Source: Rosellinia necatrix
Taxonomy: Eukaryota; Ascomycota; Sordariomycetes; Xylariales; Xylariaceae
Length of the DNA: 64,000 nt
Direction of reading: 5' to 3'
Assembly: GCA_021209875.1 (NCBI GenBank)
Contig: JAGYVD010000004.1
Coordinates: 2,480,001-2,544,000 of the forward strand
Shown here: positions 13,016-25,237 of the stretch, piece after piece
How the letters are laid out: each line of letters begins with the position of its first letter
Numbering within the stretch: position 1 is the stretch's first letter
The notes under the pieces: generated by a model
Databases searched by the model: none
Told to the model about the DNA's origin: nothing
Seen by the model: the letters and a program-made list of their open reading frames with translations, nothing else
Program-made: the position numbers and the translations under genes

Positions 13016-13994
13016 AATGGGAGATGTCGACCTAAGCTATGAGGTCGACGGATGGTTTGGGGTTGGCGGCGCAAGGAAGGCGGAAAATGTTGCGAGGCGC
13101 AAGACAGGCCAAAGAAAGGGCCCTTTTTTTTTCAATCCCAGGCCGCGCTTCTCAGGAAATGACGTAATGGGATGGTGCGCCCCAGATGTGGTTTCGGGTT
13201 AAATTGATTGCAAAGTCTGAGGTCGGACGCTCATGGCAGCCGGACATGCTGCTTAAATGGACGGGCGCCAGGTCGAACAATGCGAAGGTAGGCTGTGTCG
13301 CGTTGGTTTGTGATTGTGTCGCGACGACTGGTACCCAGGGAGGCAAGGTTATCCAAGGGATTGGTACCTACCTACACTAGTTATTACCTATCACCCTCAA
13401 CTTTAATTGACGGGCCGGGGGGGCGGAGACGGGCAAGAACAATAACGCCACACACTTCAGCCACTGCCCCCTTCCCCTGATTCATGAAACCCAATACAGT
13501 AGTAGTTAACTATAGTTACTTCAAGTTAGATTGTGGCTTGTTTTCATTAGTGAGCCTCCCTATTATGTAGCACAACAGTGGAATAGCATATGAGGTAAAG
13601 CAGCCTGCAGATTTACAATTTAATGATATTATTTTGAGTTTTTCTCTGGTTATCCCTATATCGCACATAGTGACATGATTCAAGGAGGAGACGGTAGGCT
13701 TGTGCAGTTGAGAAACTGTCAGTTTATAAACCCAGAGGCTGCCTGCTCCCGGCCTCACGTTGCACATAGTAGACTGGATGAGGTTGAATAGATTCCTCGT
13801 GGGATTGGGCAGCAGATTATCGAATATATCTACCTACTTACCGAGGTACATATATCTATATATATATAATATGTGGGACTATCGTCAAAATATTCAATAA
13901 CACACACAGAGGGATGCCTCTTGTTACCTACTGAAATACACATCCTACCTATATCCCAATAGATCTTAGCGTCTCACTCCTTAGCTTCTCAACC

Positions 13995-14048
13995 CTCTCT
14001 CTCTCTCTCTCTGTCTCTCTCTCTTCCCCTCCTCCTCCTACTCCTCCT
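13995..14048. repeat. CT/CTC pyrimidine microsatellite
   Basis: Imperfect (CT)n run grading into CTC triplets. Simple-sequence repeat. Confidence 0.8.
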
Positions 14049-14653
14049 ATCTTATTTTTAGAAAACCATATACCAGTCGTCATATCTACATTGCCGGTAA
14101 TTATAGATGTGCGCAATACGTCAGGGGTGCATTATTGGCGTCATCCCGAGTGAACCCAAAACCAAGGGATTTGGTGACCAACATTGGCTCAATGGAGTGT
14201 CCTCAGGGTTTCCTAAGTAAGCACAAATATGGCATACCACCCTGTGCGGCCGCTCGCCAATATCCGTAATGGTTGATAGCCGGCATCACAAACCTGCTGC
14301 GTGGGCATGTTAGACACCTTCGCCAGCTACAGCCACTTTGTTGACTACGAGCAAGTCGCGTGTACGGCAGACGCATTTGCCGGCGGCCCAACCATCACCG
14401 GAGCATTTACCGGGAATATATATAGGGGGCAATCACATCGGTGGCAAGGTCTCCATAGCACAGGTTAATAAACCGGATAATGAGGGGCCACGCTGATTTG
14501 CACGCGATTTGCCGTGGACGACTTGCATCGCCAGTTCTATTAATCCACCCGGCCAATTCCTGGACTCATTATTCCACCCCCCCGTGAATATCAAAGGAGC
14601 TGCTGATAAGTGGCAAGGAACACGGAAGAGAGAGTCTAGATTAGAGCCTACAC

Positions 14654-14660
14654 ATATAAA
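14654..14660 (+). promoter_or_regulatory. TATA-like element of DUF1996 gene
   Basis: ATATAAA about 115 bp upstream of the DUF1996 ATG, a suitable distance for a core promoter in a filamentous fungus. Assigned by position and sequence only. Confidence 0.4.
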
Positions 14661-14774
14661 CACCAAGCGGAGCCGGACAAATACTTGTCCCTGTTCTGCT
14701 ATCTCCCGCAGATTTCTAACTATAGACCTTTATTACCTGTTGCCAATACTCTCAAGGCTGAGCCTATTGTCAAG

Positions 14775-16062
14775 ATGAAGTGGATTTCCGCTAGAGCCCT
14801 TGCTCTCATCGTACCTGTCCAGGCTGGCCTTCGCTTCCAATGCTCAACGCTCACGATTCAAAGGCTTGATCCTGTCGTCCAGCCAGGTTCGAACCCATCT
14901 GCGCACGTTCACCACATCGTTGGCGGGAACGCGTTCAATGCCACCATGGAGGGCGATGTAGCCTCGAGAGCTACCTGTACTACCTGCGAATTCACCGAGG
15001 ACTTCTCAAACTACTGGACCGCAACTCTATACTTTAAGCACCAGAACGGCTCTTACCACCGGGTGCCCGTCATTCCGGTGAATCCAGGAAACCTGGATGG
15101 CTACACTGGTACTCAGGGCGGGATTACTGTTTACTATACCCAGCGCGACCTCATCAGGGACACCATTGCCCAGAATCCCGTGAAGACCTTTCCGCCGGTA
15201 ATTATCCCCACTCACACCCACAGCGCGCAGTCAGGAAGCCACGACGCTGATAAATCCATCGCAGGGTTTCCGCATGACCGTAGGCAGCCCAAGTACGACC
15301 ACAACTGCGCACGTCGGGCTACGATATCAATGTCTCTCGGCAGGCGGTGGTAGGGGCGCGGAAATGCCCGATTTCCCTACTTCCCCCTGTGCGGGTGGAA
15401 TATTTGTCTCTAACCACTTCCCCGCGTCAGTATTAGTCTATGCGCACTCCAGGTTAATCACTCGATACTGACTAGGCGTAGATGCTGGGACGGGAAGAAC
15501 TTGGACAGCCCCGATCACCAGTCTCATATGTATAACACCATCACACTGGACGGCTTTACAGCGGCTCCTCCATGCCCGGCATCCCACCCCGTCCGAATGC
15601 CGCAGGTAACTTACGAAACCGTCTGGGACACATCCAAGTTTAATAGCAGTATGCAGCTCCTTCAGTACCCCAATTTTTGTTCTGATAAAGCCCCTGCCCC
15701 GCAGGCGTGGCTCAGACGTTCATCATGGTCGGTAATTTCTGACGGGTGAACCTTTATAGTGTGGCCCTCGGGCAAGCCTAACCCATATGTATGGAGCTTC
15801 GAGGGCGTAAATGGACGGGGAAACCATGCAGACTACATGTTCGGGTGGAAAGGAGATGCCCTCCAGCGCGCCATGAATAAATCCGAGTGCTTCTACGACG
15901 GGTGTGGTTCTCTGGCCAAACAAGCTATGGCCACTGCCAACAAATGTACCGTCAAGGACATGGTTGGCGAACAAACCGATGGCTGTACGTCTTCACCAAA
16001 CGTTCGTTGTGTAAACTTACTGACTTTTACTGACAGGGCTCAACAAACTCCCGGGAATGTAA
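14775..16062 (+). CDS. secreted DUF1996-domain protein
   Basis: Extracellular fungal protein of the DUF1996 family, whose biochemical role I do not know. Exons 14775-15197, 15265-15425, 15482-15648, 15760-15984 and 16037-16062 give 333 residues. MKWISARALALIVPVQA looks like a signal peptide. Family landmarks in order: RLDPVVQPGSNPSAHVHHIVGGNAF near the N-terminus (with paired His), ASRATCTTCEFTEDFSNYW, GFRMTVGSPS, LRYQCLS, NHFPACWDGKNLDSPDHQSH, YVWSFEGVNGRGNHADYMFGW, and the terminal DGWLNKLPGM that closes many family members. Each of these last segments appears only after splicing. The third intron is taken as 15649-15759, giving FNSMWPSGKPNP. No transmembrane segment or WSC domain is attached. 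Structure and family are well supported; function is not. Confidence 0.88.
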
Positions 16063-17289
16063 GTTTTGGGGTAGCTCCTAAGATTTTGACTATGGCGAGG
16101 ATCGGTGGAAATAGATCACGTTCTGGATGACGAGTATGATGTAATTACCTTGACAAATACCAAATTGCCATAGAATCGAAATACACATCTAACCCAAGTT
16201 TGGAGTAGGGAAGGCACTAGAAATGATGCTCTGCCGTCAAAGTAGCAAAATATCCCATGTGTAAGAGCCACACTCAATATGCTCGGTTATGTGGGTATGG
16301 ACAAATATGGCGTATAATTCACGTAGGCCACTTGATAGGAACTTCTGGACTCCTTCTATCACACCATAGTTCGGCAGACACCCAAATAATGTGACAATAT
16401 TGTATAAGTGGCTGCGGATGGTCAAGTGCTCGAGTTGACCACGTTCTGCTCTCTCCTTTAGCGGCGGTAGCATCATGGCTGGTGCTGCAACTCTGTCCCA
16501 TGACGATTGGACAAATTCATATAGCATATTAAGAGAACAGTGCTATTAACCAATTATTTAGCTCCCGTAAGTTGCTCATACTGGTTAACTGGGACTTGAG
16601 TTTCGGAGTAGAGGGCATGAAGGCCTAAACAAGCTTATAGAATGCATGGCTTTGGTTTCTCTGTATCCTTTCTTCTCTTTTCATTATCATATCGTTTTCT
16701 AACATATACAGCGGTATACCCCATCGTATAGTTATTCTACAATGCCTTTTCCTGGGCTTAAAACCATCTAGAATCCACTGCTGAGTGTTGGGATTCTAAG
16801 TCTTCAACTACAACAGTATATTATAGGGCGGGCAGTGTACCACGGCGTGCTCATTCACAAAATAGTAAGCGGCTTATTCTTCAAAATCTGTCATAGTTCT
16901 CACTGCTGGTAGTTTCAGAAACCAGTTATGTATTACACAGAGAGAAAAGTTCTCTCTACAAGGTAGTCGTTAGTTATTCTGGCTTATATACATAGTGCTT
17001 CGGTCGGTGCTCGGCTGGGGATTTAGAGGCCAGGCTTAGTTCTCTGGGTGATAGGCACAAAACTCTGAGGTGCTTGAATCTCGATAGAAAATTTCCATAA
17101 TTAACTCGTCATCGTCACATCCCAAAAGCCACAAACGGAAAATAAATTGGTATACAGGAGAGTCTAGTCACGAAGGAAAATAGGTAGACCGTCAGGGAGG
17201 GAAAGACGGGAATGTTGATGAGGGTACTTGATATGCTGGCGGTCGTGGGAACCGGCAGGCTTGCTTGCCCATATGCCGGGCGCGCCGAA

Positions 17290-17460
17290 TTATCTACCAA
17301 ATCGGTCGTTGGGTCCGAGTATGGTTTTCACTCGGCCGGCGAGATAATAATTCAGAGTATATGAGACCGCACAGGTGATTGCGAAGCCGATGTGCAGGTA
17401 TTTACAGATGTTTGCTACGATATGATCTGCTGCATCTGTACGGGCGTGAAATGCGACCGG
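17290..17460 (-). CDS. possible last exon of a small membrane protein (unconfirmed)
   Basis: I do not recognise this protein. The - strand frame from the stop at 17290-17292 back to 17460 reads about 56 residues including LHIGFAITCAVSYTLNYYL, a likely membrane helix, followed by AGRVKTILGPNDRFGR, a basic polar tail. Plausible 3' splice sites lie at 17415-17416 (TCGTAG) and nearby, but I could not find a convincing upstream exon or start. It may be chance; an open frame of this length is not significant alone. Confidence 0.15.
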   Translation of the reverse strand, partial: PVAFHARTDAADHIVANICKYLHIGFAITCAVSYTLNYYLAGRVKTILGPNDRFGR

Positions 17461-18748
17461 CTAGAAGGGATATATTCGTGAAATATGTCGGCTCTTCGTC
17501 TCGGAAGACCATCCGCGTCCGGTGCTCGGACCTCTATGTTGACGAGACTGGTAAGTTCTTGGGCTGTCGAGCGCCGTTGAAGGCCGCCCTTGGTTACCAG
17601 CGACAAGGCGGATTCGGTCGGGATTGGCCGACACTGGGCTTTCGGCCGCGCCTAGGCCCCCTGCGACTTGCCGCATACATGGTGGGAAATGGCACATCGA
17701 GGTTGTTTGGCACTGCTGGCCGCTACAGGGCATGCGGTATCCGGAATACGGACTGTGGGCGGTATCGCTCGCCGGTAATATCACTCATTGCTAGGTTTCC
17801 GTCCGAAGTCCTTCCAAAAGCAGACACGACAATTGAATAATCTTACTAAGGGGTTATGGGATTTGAAGGCGTAGTCGGACGTGGATAAAGACAAGACGAG
17901 GCGGTGACGGGCGAAAAGGTTACTACAGGTAATACCGATAGATGGACGAGAAAGGGGAATGAATGAGTGGGGAACGATGGATGAATGGTCATGGGATGTA
18001 TGATGTGTCCCGAGTATTGTCACGAGATCCTCGGTTTTTTTTTGGGGAGGAGAGGGAGGGGGGTTTCTTTCTCTCTCTTTCCCTCTCTCTCGCTCTGTGC
18101 TATTCCTCCCCATTCTCTTCATCTTGGATATTGGTACACTAGTAGCGAATTACCCAGTAAAAGATGATTCATGATTATAGACAGCAAATACATTGGCCTA
18201 AACTATAGAGTTCTTATAGGCGGCTGCAAGGTAAACGAATACTATTGCCAGGTAGGTACCTGGTTTCAAGTAATCCAGTGCTTCTAAACAAAGCGACATG
18301 GTACATATAAATATTGTAGCAGTGGGTATCCCAATAACTAGTGCCTTCTTTAGCGTCCTGCATCCGACCTATGAAATCGCGGAGTTCCCCGTCCAAAGTG
18401 CCCAAGGTCCTGGGTATTCATTGCTGGCGGCGGCGGGCGATATGGAGCTATTCAGGGCCTATTCAGGGCCTATCTAGGGCCGCTGGACGGGTAGCATATC
18501 CATGGATGTCTCTGAGGTATCCGCTATAGGCATTATGCCCCTCCCCCCGGATCTCCACGTCCGGGCTGTTTATTAGTTCGGGTCAGTCTCAGGACTTACT
18601 CAAATATGACGCCGGGCCACGTACTAGCATAGCACTGCTGACTTGCTGCAATGATAAGTCAAATTACCTAACCAAGGCCAATGGGATCTCACACTGGCTG
18701 GCTAGAACTATGTAGGTAGACCCTTCAGTGGCCGGGTCGGATCTAGAG

Positions 18749-18815
18749 ATAGGTAGGTACCTAAGGTAGGTAGGTAGGTAGGTAAGTAGGTGCCTCAGGT
18801 AACTAGGTAGTTAGG
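18749..18815. repeat. GGTAGGTA/TACCTA motif cluster
   Basis: Near-tandem GGTA units with TACCTAAGGTA palindromes. Same family as the patch near 2.4 kb. Confidence 0.75.
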
Positions 18816-19018
18816 AGAAACCCAACATCGCTGCACCTCACTTGGTCTTCCTTGCCCAACTCGAGAGATACCCAGATACCCAGATAGAGCTGCGGGGTTG
18901 GTCCGACAAGTACCCAATTACAAGTTACCCCTAATAACAATAAGACATGCCAACTGAGTAACATTGGACAAAGCCAATCCGTCCCGATCTCCCGTTCAAC
19001 CTCTGTCCGACAACGACA

Positions 19019-19312
19019 TACCTACCTACCTACCTGCCTACCTACCACCTACCTGCCGCCTCCTTATCACCTACCTCCCTCCCTATAACCCCCCCTTCCC
19101 CTTTCGTACCCTAGCTGTTGCTCACCTTGGATCCTTGTGAACTTCATATTTATCCGTACATTATTATTCTGAATAGCTTTCTGTCTTGGCCCTGCAGACA
19201 CCTGACGACGCCTACTGGCTTTACACTGCTGTCTACCTACCTACCTCCCTTCCTACCTACCTACTTACTTACCTACCCACCTATCTACCTACCTACCTAC
19301 ATACATACATAC
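19019..19312. repeat. CCTA-rich pyrimidine tracts upstream of URC1
   Basis: Two tandem CCTA/CTAC blocks (about 19019-19078 and 19232-19312, ending in CATA units) within 320 bp before the URC1 ATG. The position suggests promoter or 5' leader sequence, though the motif also occurs in gene-free DNA elsewhere in the window. Confidence 0.65.
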
Positions 19313-19334
19313 TCTGTACTCATTAAACTGCACC

Positions 19335-21964
19335 ATGGCTAGCTCGAGATCGAGTTCGGGGGATGGCGGCGTCGGTATGGCCGATGTCCTTCAAGCTTTG
19401 AAGGCTATCCAGGAAAACCAGGCGAGGTTGGCAGCCGAGGTCGAGTCTGTCTCTAATCGGCTTGATACTCTGGCACCGTCTGCACAGAGTCCGACCCTGA
19501 ATGAGAAATCACCACCCGAGAGCAGTCTTCCCGCAGAGTCCGCACTGCCACAGGCCGCGGTAGCTGCATCGGCGAAAGGGGTCTCCTCCGCGAGTGCGCA
19601 AGCGGAGACATCTGGATTCACTTCTCGAATTATTCTCACGTGAGCTCATTTTGGGGGTGTACATGCCCAAGTGAATGATGCTGACCACACCCAAGAACGT
19701 ATCCGAAGCAGATAGGCATAAACCCCATTCCTCTAAACTGGGGTGCCCCGGGACCCGAAAGAGGTCCAGTAGTTGTATCCAGAGCTTCGTCTACGATCCG
19801 GAAACGCAATGGTGAGACGAATCCATGCATTCCTGATTAAAAAGGCGCTAATGTTTGTTTTGCGTCATAGCCATCGGAGGTAAGAATCCTCATCAGACGA
19901 GATAACTGGCCGGCACTCATCGCTTCTTCTTCTTCTTCTAGCACACGGTGGCTCATATTCCATCTATTTTGCACTTGCCCTTGCCAGTAAGCAGCTTAAT
20001 GTTAATCACAGGTAAGTACCAATATTGTATGACTGGCCGCCTTGAAGTGGCTAACTTTACCCCATCTCGAAGGCCGGATTTCACCAACACCGAGCCCGCC
20101 GCGAATATTGGCCCCTTTTCCCAATGGGCTGACAAGAAAAAAATTGTGGCCATGGACCCGTGGGGCCACCTAGCCCCCTGGATATACGAACAGACTATGA
20201 AATCAGAAAATGGTAAGTGGCGGTTATGCCCCTGTGTCACCAGAGGTTACCGAAGCGTCACTAAATGGAATCATGCATAGTTGACATTCGGCCAACTATT
20301 GCCATTACTAAGGCGCACATGAAGGTAAGGAAAGAGCGTCGAATGCCTTTCACCAACAACTTACCAAGATGAATAGCTTCCCGAACTCGAAGAGAGTGTT
20401 CGAAGTGGTAGATTGTAAGACGCAACTAAATGTCCTCGTTTCAAATGCTCACCAAACTTTAGAGTGCCTGATGGAAAAGTGTGCCTTAACGAGTCGGGAG
20501 AACTAGCCGTGACGAAGTTCGCCGTCGAGCCGGTGAGACTGGCATAGCGGAACCCTTTTCGTGAGTAACCAGACTGACCCGATGTAGGTATGGTATTTAC
20601 CGGGGGTGGCCGAACGATTTGGCATCGGTAAGTAAATTTTGAAGACTTATCGCTCACGAATATACCATTTAACGAGATCCGAACAATATAGATGAGGGCG
20701 TCTTGCGCCGCTCCCTCTTCGAGCATACTGGTGGCAGCTATCCGGAGGTAGGTAAAATCGTCGACTTCTAAGATGTATCCATATCTTACAGGACTAGCTT
20801 ATCACTCGCGGCGACATCAAAGTATTCTTACCCCCAATTGGTATGTCCGATTTCAGCCCCTCATAGCCGCAGACTGTAGTGTTTAACACCCTCTAGGCGG
20901 TTTGACGGTCTACTGCTTCGGAGATCCGGCGAAAATGTCGGACGCGAACGTAAAATTGTCTCTGCGAATTCACGACGAGGTAGATATAACACTTATAAGA
21001 GTATGTAACCTGCCCGTCTAACCTAAGGTGTAGTGTAATGGCAGTGACGTATTTGGGTCGGATATCTGCACATGCAGGCCTTATCTCATCTTCGGTATTG
21101 AAGAGGCCGTCAAAGAAGCACAGAATGGCGGTAGCGGAGTTGTCATCTACTTCAGAAAAGAAGGAAGAGCTCTAGGCGAAGTAACAAAGGTAAGCAGTCG
21201 CTGATAAGCCTGGCCTCCGCTTCCTCCTCTCCTCGATTCGTGGTTTAGCTGACGGCATGTAGTATCGTAAGTGTCGAATAGAAGCCCCGCTTCGTTGCGT
21301 GATTATTAATTGTATCCCCACAGTCGTATACAATGCACGGAAGCGTGGTGAAGATCGCGCTTCGGATTATTTTAAGAGGACCGAGAATATTGCCGGAGTC
21401 AAAGATATGCGATTTCAAGCACTTATGCCCGACATCCTTCATTGGCTCGGAATCAAGAAGATTGATAGGATGCTGAGCATGAGCAAGTGAGTTGATGTGC
21501 CCTAGGCGAAGAAAAAAAAAAAAGGGGGGAGAGAAACCTAATTTTTCTCAATCGGGTTCCTCGCGTTACTAACAACTGACCTCTCATCTAGTATGAAGCA
21601 TGATGCTATCGTGGGGCAGGGGTATGAAGCTTATTGCTGTGCCGCATCCATTGTCGAGACACTAATCAGTTCATAGTATCCCTATCCACGAGCGAGTGGA
21701 ACTACCCGAAGAATTGATCCCGGCCGATTCGCGGGTCGAAATAGACGCTAAGATCACTGCTGGTATGGTCGCCGATCGTCCCTAGAAGACTGACTAGGTT
21801 GAGATTGTTGACCGGTTACAGGGTACTTCACAACGGGCCACAGGATGACCGAGGACGAGCTTCAGGCCGTTAAAGGACGGATGTGGGAAGAGTGAGTGTT
21901 CTCGGCCATCCACTAGTAAGCCCAGGAGCATCGTATTGACCACACTACCAGCATCGACCACTAG
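19335..21964 (+). CDS. URC1: URC1-like uracil catabolism protein (GTP cyclohydrolase II homologue)
   Basis: Relative of GTP cyclohydrolase II; in the yeast Lachancea kluyveri, Urc1p is needed to use uracil as nitrogen source. Nineteen exons: 19335-19639, 19696-19811, 19871-19879, 19942-20011, 20073-20212, 20281-20324, 20377-20414, 20463-20532, 20588-20627, 20692-20747, 20798-20840, 20897-20979, 21034-21189, 21263-21266, 21324-21486, 21592-21621, 21677-21762, 21822-21891, 21952-21964. They sum to 1536 nt, 511 residues, with every phase closing. Residues 1-100 are a Ser/Ala-rich extension with a short coiled-coil-like stretch. The core shows NPIPLNWGAP, NAIGAHGGSYSIYFALALAS and FGDPAKMSDANVKLSLRIHD, then the zinc triad C-x10-C-x-C (about C339, C350, C352) in CNGSDVFGSDICTC, then YFRKEGRALGEVTKYLVYN matching the cyclohydrolase RxEGR segment, and TTGHRMTEDE near the end. 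Catalytic-type motifs are retained, but the true substrate is not established from sequence. Confidence 0.9.
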
Positions 21965-24900
21965 AACGGAGGGACCAATGGGCTCTTGGGTGGACTAGTT
22001 TTGCCGATGACCGATGAACCGGTGGCCGATGACCGATGACTGATGCGGGACACATAGCAAGCACATCGCGGCCGTGCTCCTATTAGACGAGCTCCTGCTA
22101 AGTAGACATATAACAGCACTTGACTTGCTTGTTAACTAACACGGGACCGCGACGTATTGTATGCATGGGCACTACTACCTACCTGCCTACCTATCTACCT
22201 ACCTACCTACCTACCACCCTGCCTATCTGCCTTAGGTAGACCAAGAAGCGAACCTTTTGTTCTGGATGAAATAAATGGTGCTGTCAAACCCCCGCACTCT
22301 AGATAAGATCGTCCATGCCGTGCAGGTTCCCATCGCCGCTTAGAAGCGTGCCTTTTGTTTGGCTCCTGGTCCTGCTCCCACTCCCACTCCTCCCACTCCC
22401 ACTGCCATTCACATCCCTATTCCCACTCGGGCGACCGTGTGACGGTGTGTGACTGTGTGATTGCTGAACATATGTTGTAGCATTGTCGCGACCCAATTCT
22501 GTGGGCGTCCCAAGGTGGCAGGCCGGTCGGTAGTACTAAGATCGGTGCTTCGCATTGCGGGTGAAGTACCCGGACAATATCCCGTCGTCCAAAAGGCTCT
22601 GTGGCACGGGGAGGTGGCGAAGCGGGATGCCGGTGTTATCAATTGGATATGCTAATCGATGTATGAGTGTTCGCCTTCGACTAAGACCGACCCCCAACTA
22701 ATTATCTAACATTGGGTTAGCCTGTCCAACTGTTGGAGAGCGGCGCTGCTCGCGACTATGAACCTGGTGTTAGTGCAGAGTCGTCAGCCAACCCAATGAC
22801 GCGAACATCTTTGGATGGCGGCTCGGAGGTCAAGTCTGGATCCGGTGCAACGATGGACATCAGGACATCAGGACATTACGGTTCCTGCTGTACGTTCGGT
22901 CCATTCAGTCTTGTTCGTCCCCGACAGCTTCTCATGACGTATCCATACCTGTCCCATCACATCTGTTATTTATCGCTTAAACCCGATTATATGCCTGGGG
23001 TTGTCCACGATATGAGGCCTTTCTTTGCTTTCCCTTTTTTTTTTTTTTCCGCTTTGGGGCGGCAATGTATACCCCTCCAACACCATTCATCACTGCATAT
23101 GTTCTGCCTTATATCCCCCTCCCCCCCAACCCGGGCGCACGGAAAAGAGATCGCGATGAAGGGCTTTAATATAAACGTAACGGAGGGAGGGGTCGACGAT
23201 CCAATGGCGCCTCCGTCTCCATTTTGTAGGCCTTCCCGATGCCTCGCTGTCGAGGTTCGTGTTCCAGCATGTGAGAGATGGTAGCAACACGAAGCAAATT
23301 ATAGGCCAATTGGAACCATCAAACCCGTAACTCTCAAGTAAATGGAGGCTGTCTGGAGTTGTAAAGTGGGCTTACACCTGGGATTCTGGTTGAGCTTCTA
23401 GCACCAAAGGGGTATAGATGAGCACGAAGTCGTGGGCTGGACCTTGGGCTGGACTAGAATGGGTGTGCATACCATCGAAGTTGGCCACTCTGACCGTATT
23501 CCAACTTTTGCTGTAGTGTAGGTATCTAGTGTAAAATGGGTACAGTGTTTATCTATGTATGTAGTAGGCAGTGTGTAGTTTGGGTTGAGTCGATTCCTTA
23601 GGCAGGTACTTACGCGTGTAGGTACCGGAGCCAGCCTATCAAGCCGACGAACCTGCTAGTTATGACTCGGGTTAAGCAAATATTCGCACATGGCTGACCC
23701 GCACATAACTACTTACTTACCTACCGGGTAGTTACCTCCAAATTCAATACTGCCAACGACACTAACTGCCTACCTACTTAAGGGGTAACTACCTACCTAG
23801 TACCTAATGTACTAGCTATTAGATACTTTCTACACTAACCGTGTACTACGCCGCCTTTCTCCTGGTCTTTGGATATCTTAGGTGCCTGTTAGTTATACTG
23901 TACTGCAGTCTTTACAGTGCACTACCGATACGACACAACCCTCCTCGCCCACCGCACCGCACTCCACCGCACCACCCACCACAAATAAAGGTACCACGCA
24001 CGCACGCACTTTCGCCCCTGTCGGGCTTTGAGCGGGAACAGCGCCGTGGGGATGGGAATGGGAATGGCAATGGGACGGGTGCGTTGTATGTTGCATGTTG
24101 CAGTTGCAGTTAGCGCATCTATGGTATGGTATGGTGTGTTATGGTGCAGTGCAGTGTAGTGTATTGTTGTGTTTGCTGTGGATGCTTGTGTGGATGTGGG
24201 CTCATGGGCATCATGGTGGGCATCATGGGCTTATGGTCGTGGGTAGCCAGCGCGGCCAGTTGGCGATGGGAACGGCGAGGGGGGTGTGGGTTGATGGAGG
24301 TCTGGGCGACCAACCAAGCAAAGGCGGTGCACGACGGCCCAACCAAGCCAACCAAGCCGACCAAGCCAACTTTTGAGACACCCTGTCGCGTCCAAGACCC
24401 AAAACGGGGTGACCCCGGCTGACGGACGGGATCCAGGAACCAACCACGCCCATGGCCAACACATCAACCCCATCCAGACTTGACATGTGGCAACCAGGCA
24501 GGCAAGCAGCCAGGGCAAGACACCCACGATGCTCTGGCTACCACGACAAATCGAGACGGTACGAACTGGGCGAACCAGCATTTTTCCGGGGTAGCTGGCT
24601 CCTTTCCCTTGCCCAGCCCCGTTTTAGGGCCTTCCTAATGCCACAGGACATACATGGGAAATCACAAGACAGGAAAAAAGACGGTAAGCAACGTCTGTTT
24701 CGCTGTGCTGGCCGGCGGCCTTATACAAACCAGTACCACGAGTAACTTACCCGGAGATTCGGGATCTATGCGCTTCTAACGAGACAGGCACCATGAGGCA
24801 AGGGTCGAGAGGTAGCGTGATTTTCCCTATTCGCCGTACCATGTATGTAATGCCATCAATTCCGGTTCCTGCTCCCGGTCTTTAAACCGGCCGATCGCCC

Positions 24901-25237
24901 CATACCGTCCCTTTCCCTTCCTTGTTCGTGACATGTTTAAGACGTCTTCTATTCCCACTCCAGCTTTTCGCCCTGGCACAATCCTACTTCCCTCTCCTCA
25001 CACACACGAACACATCCGCTAGTCAATTGGAGAGTATACCTGCTTCTACCAAGCTTGCCACGGAGTAGCATCGACACTTGGCGAACAAGAAAAAGTACCC
25101 CTCGTCTGGAAAGAAGGCAACTCGTATTGCGGCTATCTCGTCTTGCAAGGCTCCATCCAAAGCCAACCTTACCCACGCACATATTCAGCACTCCGGAGTC
25201 CACTCCAGATAAACTCGACCGGGTCCTAGATATAACA
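21965..25237. other. long intergenic stretch, no gene seen
   Basis: About 3.3 kb downstream of URC1. It contains CCTA repeats (22174-22240), Gly/Ser-like low-complexity sequence near 22350-22430, more TACCTA motifs at about 23570-23830, and GC-rich low-complexity sequence at 23930-24500 where several frames are open on both strands. None shows recognisable protein content. Confidence 0.5.
22174..22240. repeat. CCTA tandem block
   Basis: Near-perfect tandem ACCT/CTAC units for about 65 bp, shortly after the 3' end of URC1. Confidence 0.75.

Larger units (their letters stand above)
13016..14774. other. intergenic between Elf1 and DUF1996 gene (divergent)
   Basis: No gene recognised. It holds a pyrimidine-rich CT/CTC microsatellite (13995-14048), short AT stretches near 13850-13875, and a TATA-like element close to the DUF1996 start. 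Confidence 0.55.
16063..19334. other. long intergenic stretch, no confident gene
   Basis: About 3.3 kb with many short overlapping frames but no recognised domain. A small membrane-like peptide on the - strand (17290-17460) is the only coding hint. The region also holds a GA/CT-rich patch at about 18030-18110 and two motif-repeat patches (18749-18815 and 19019-19312) leading up to URC1. Confidence 0.45.

Noticed and set aside
14885..14896. tRNA B-box-like GGTTCGAACCC
   Set aside because: Lies inside the DUF1996 exon (encodes PGSNPS), with no matching A-box or acceptor stem.
15732..15759. 28-nt intron in the DUF1996 gene, with an extra exon 15705-15731
   Set aside because: Too short for a spliceosomal intron, and it inserts residues foreign to the family. 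Joining 15648 to 15760 gives FNSMWPSGKPNP, which fits DUF1996.
17379..17840. 153-residue + strand frame with scattered Cys
   Set aside because: Cys spacing does not match CFEM or another known module, and the opposite strand is equally open.
22733..23284. 183-residue + strand frame
   Set aside because: Crosses a poly-T tract and GC-poor sequence, with no domain or conserved composition.
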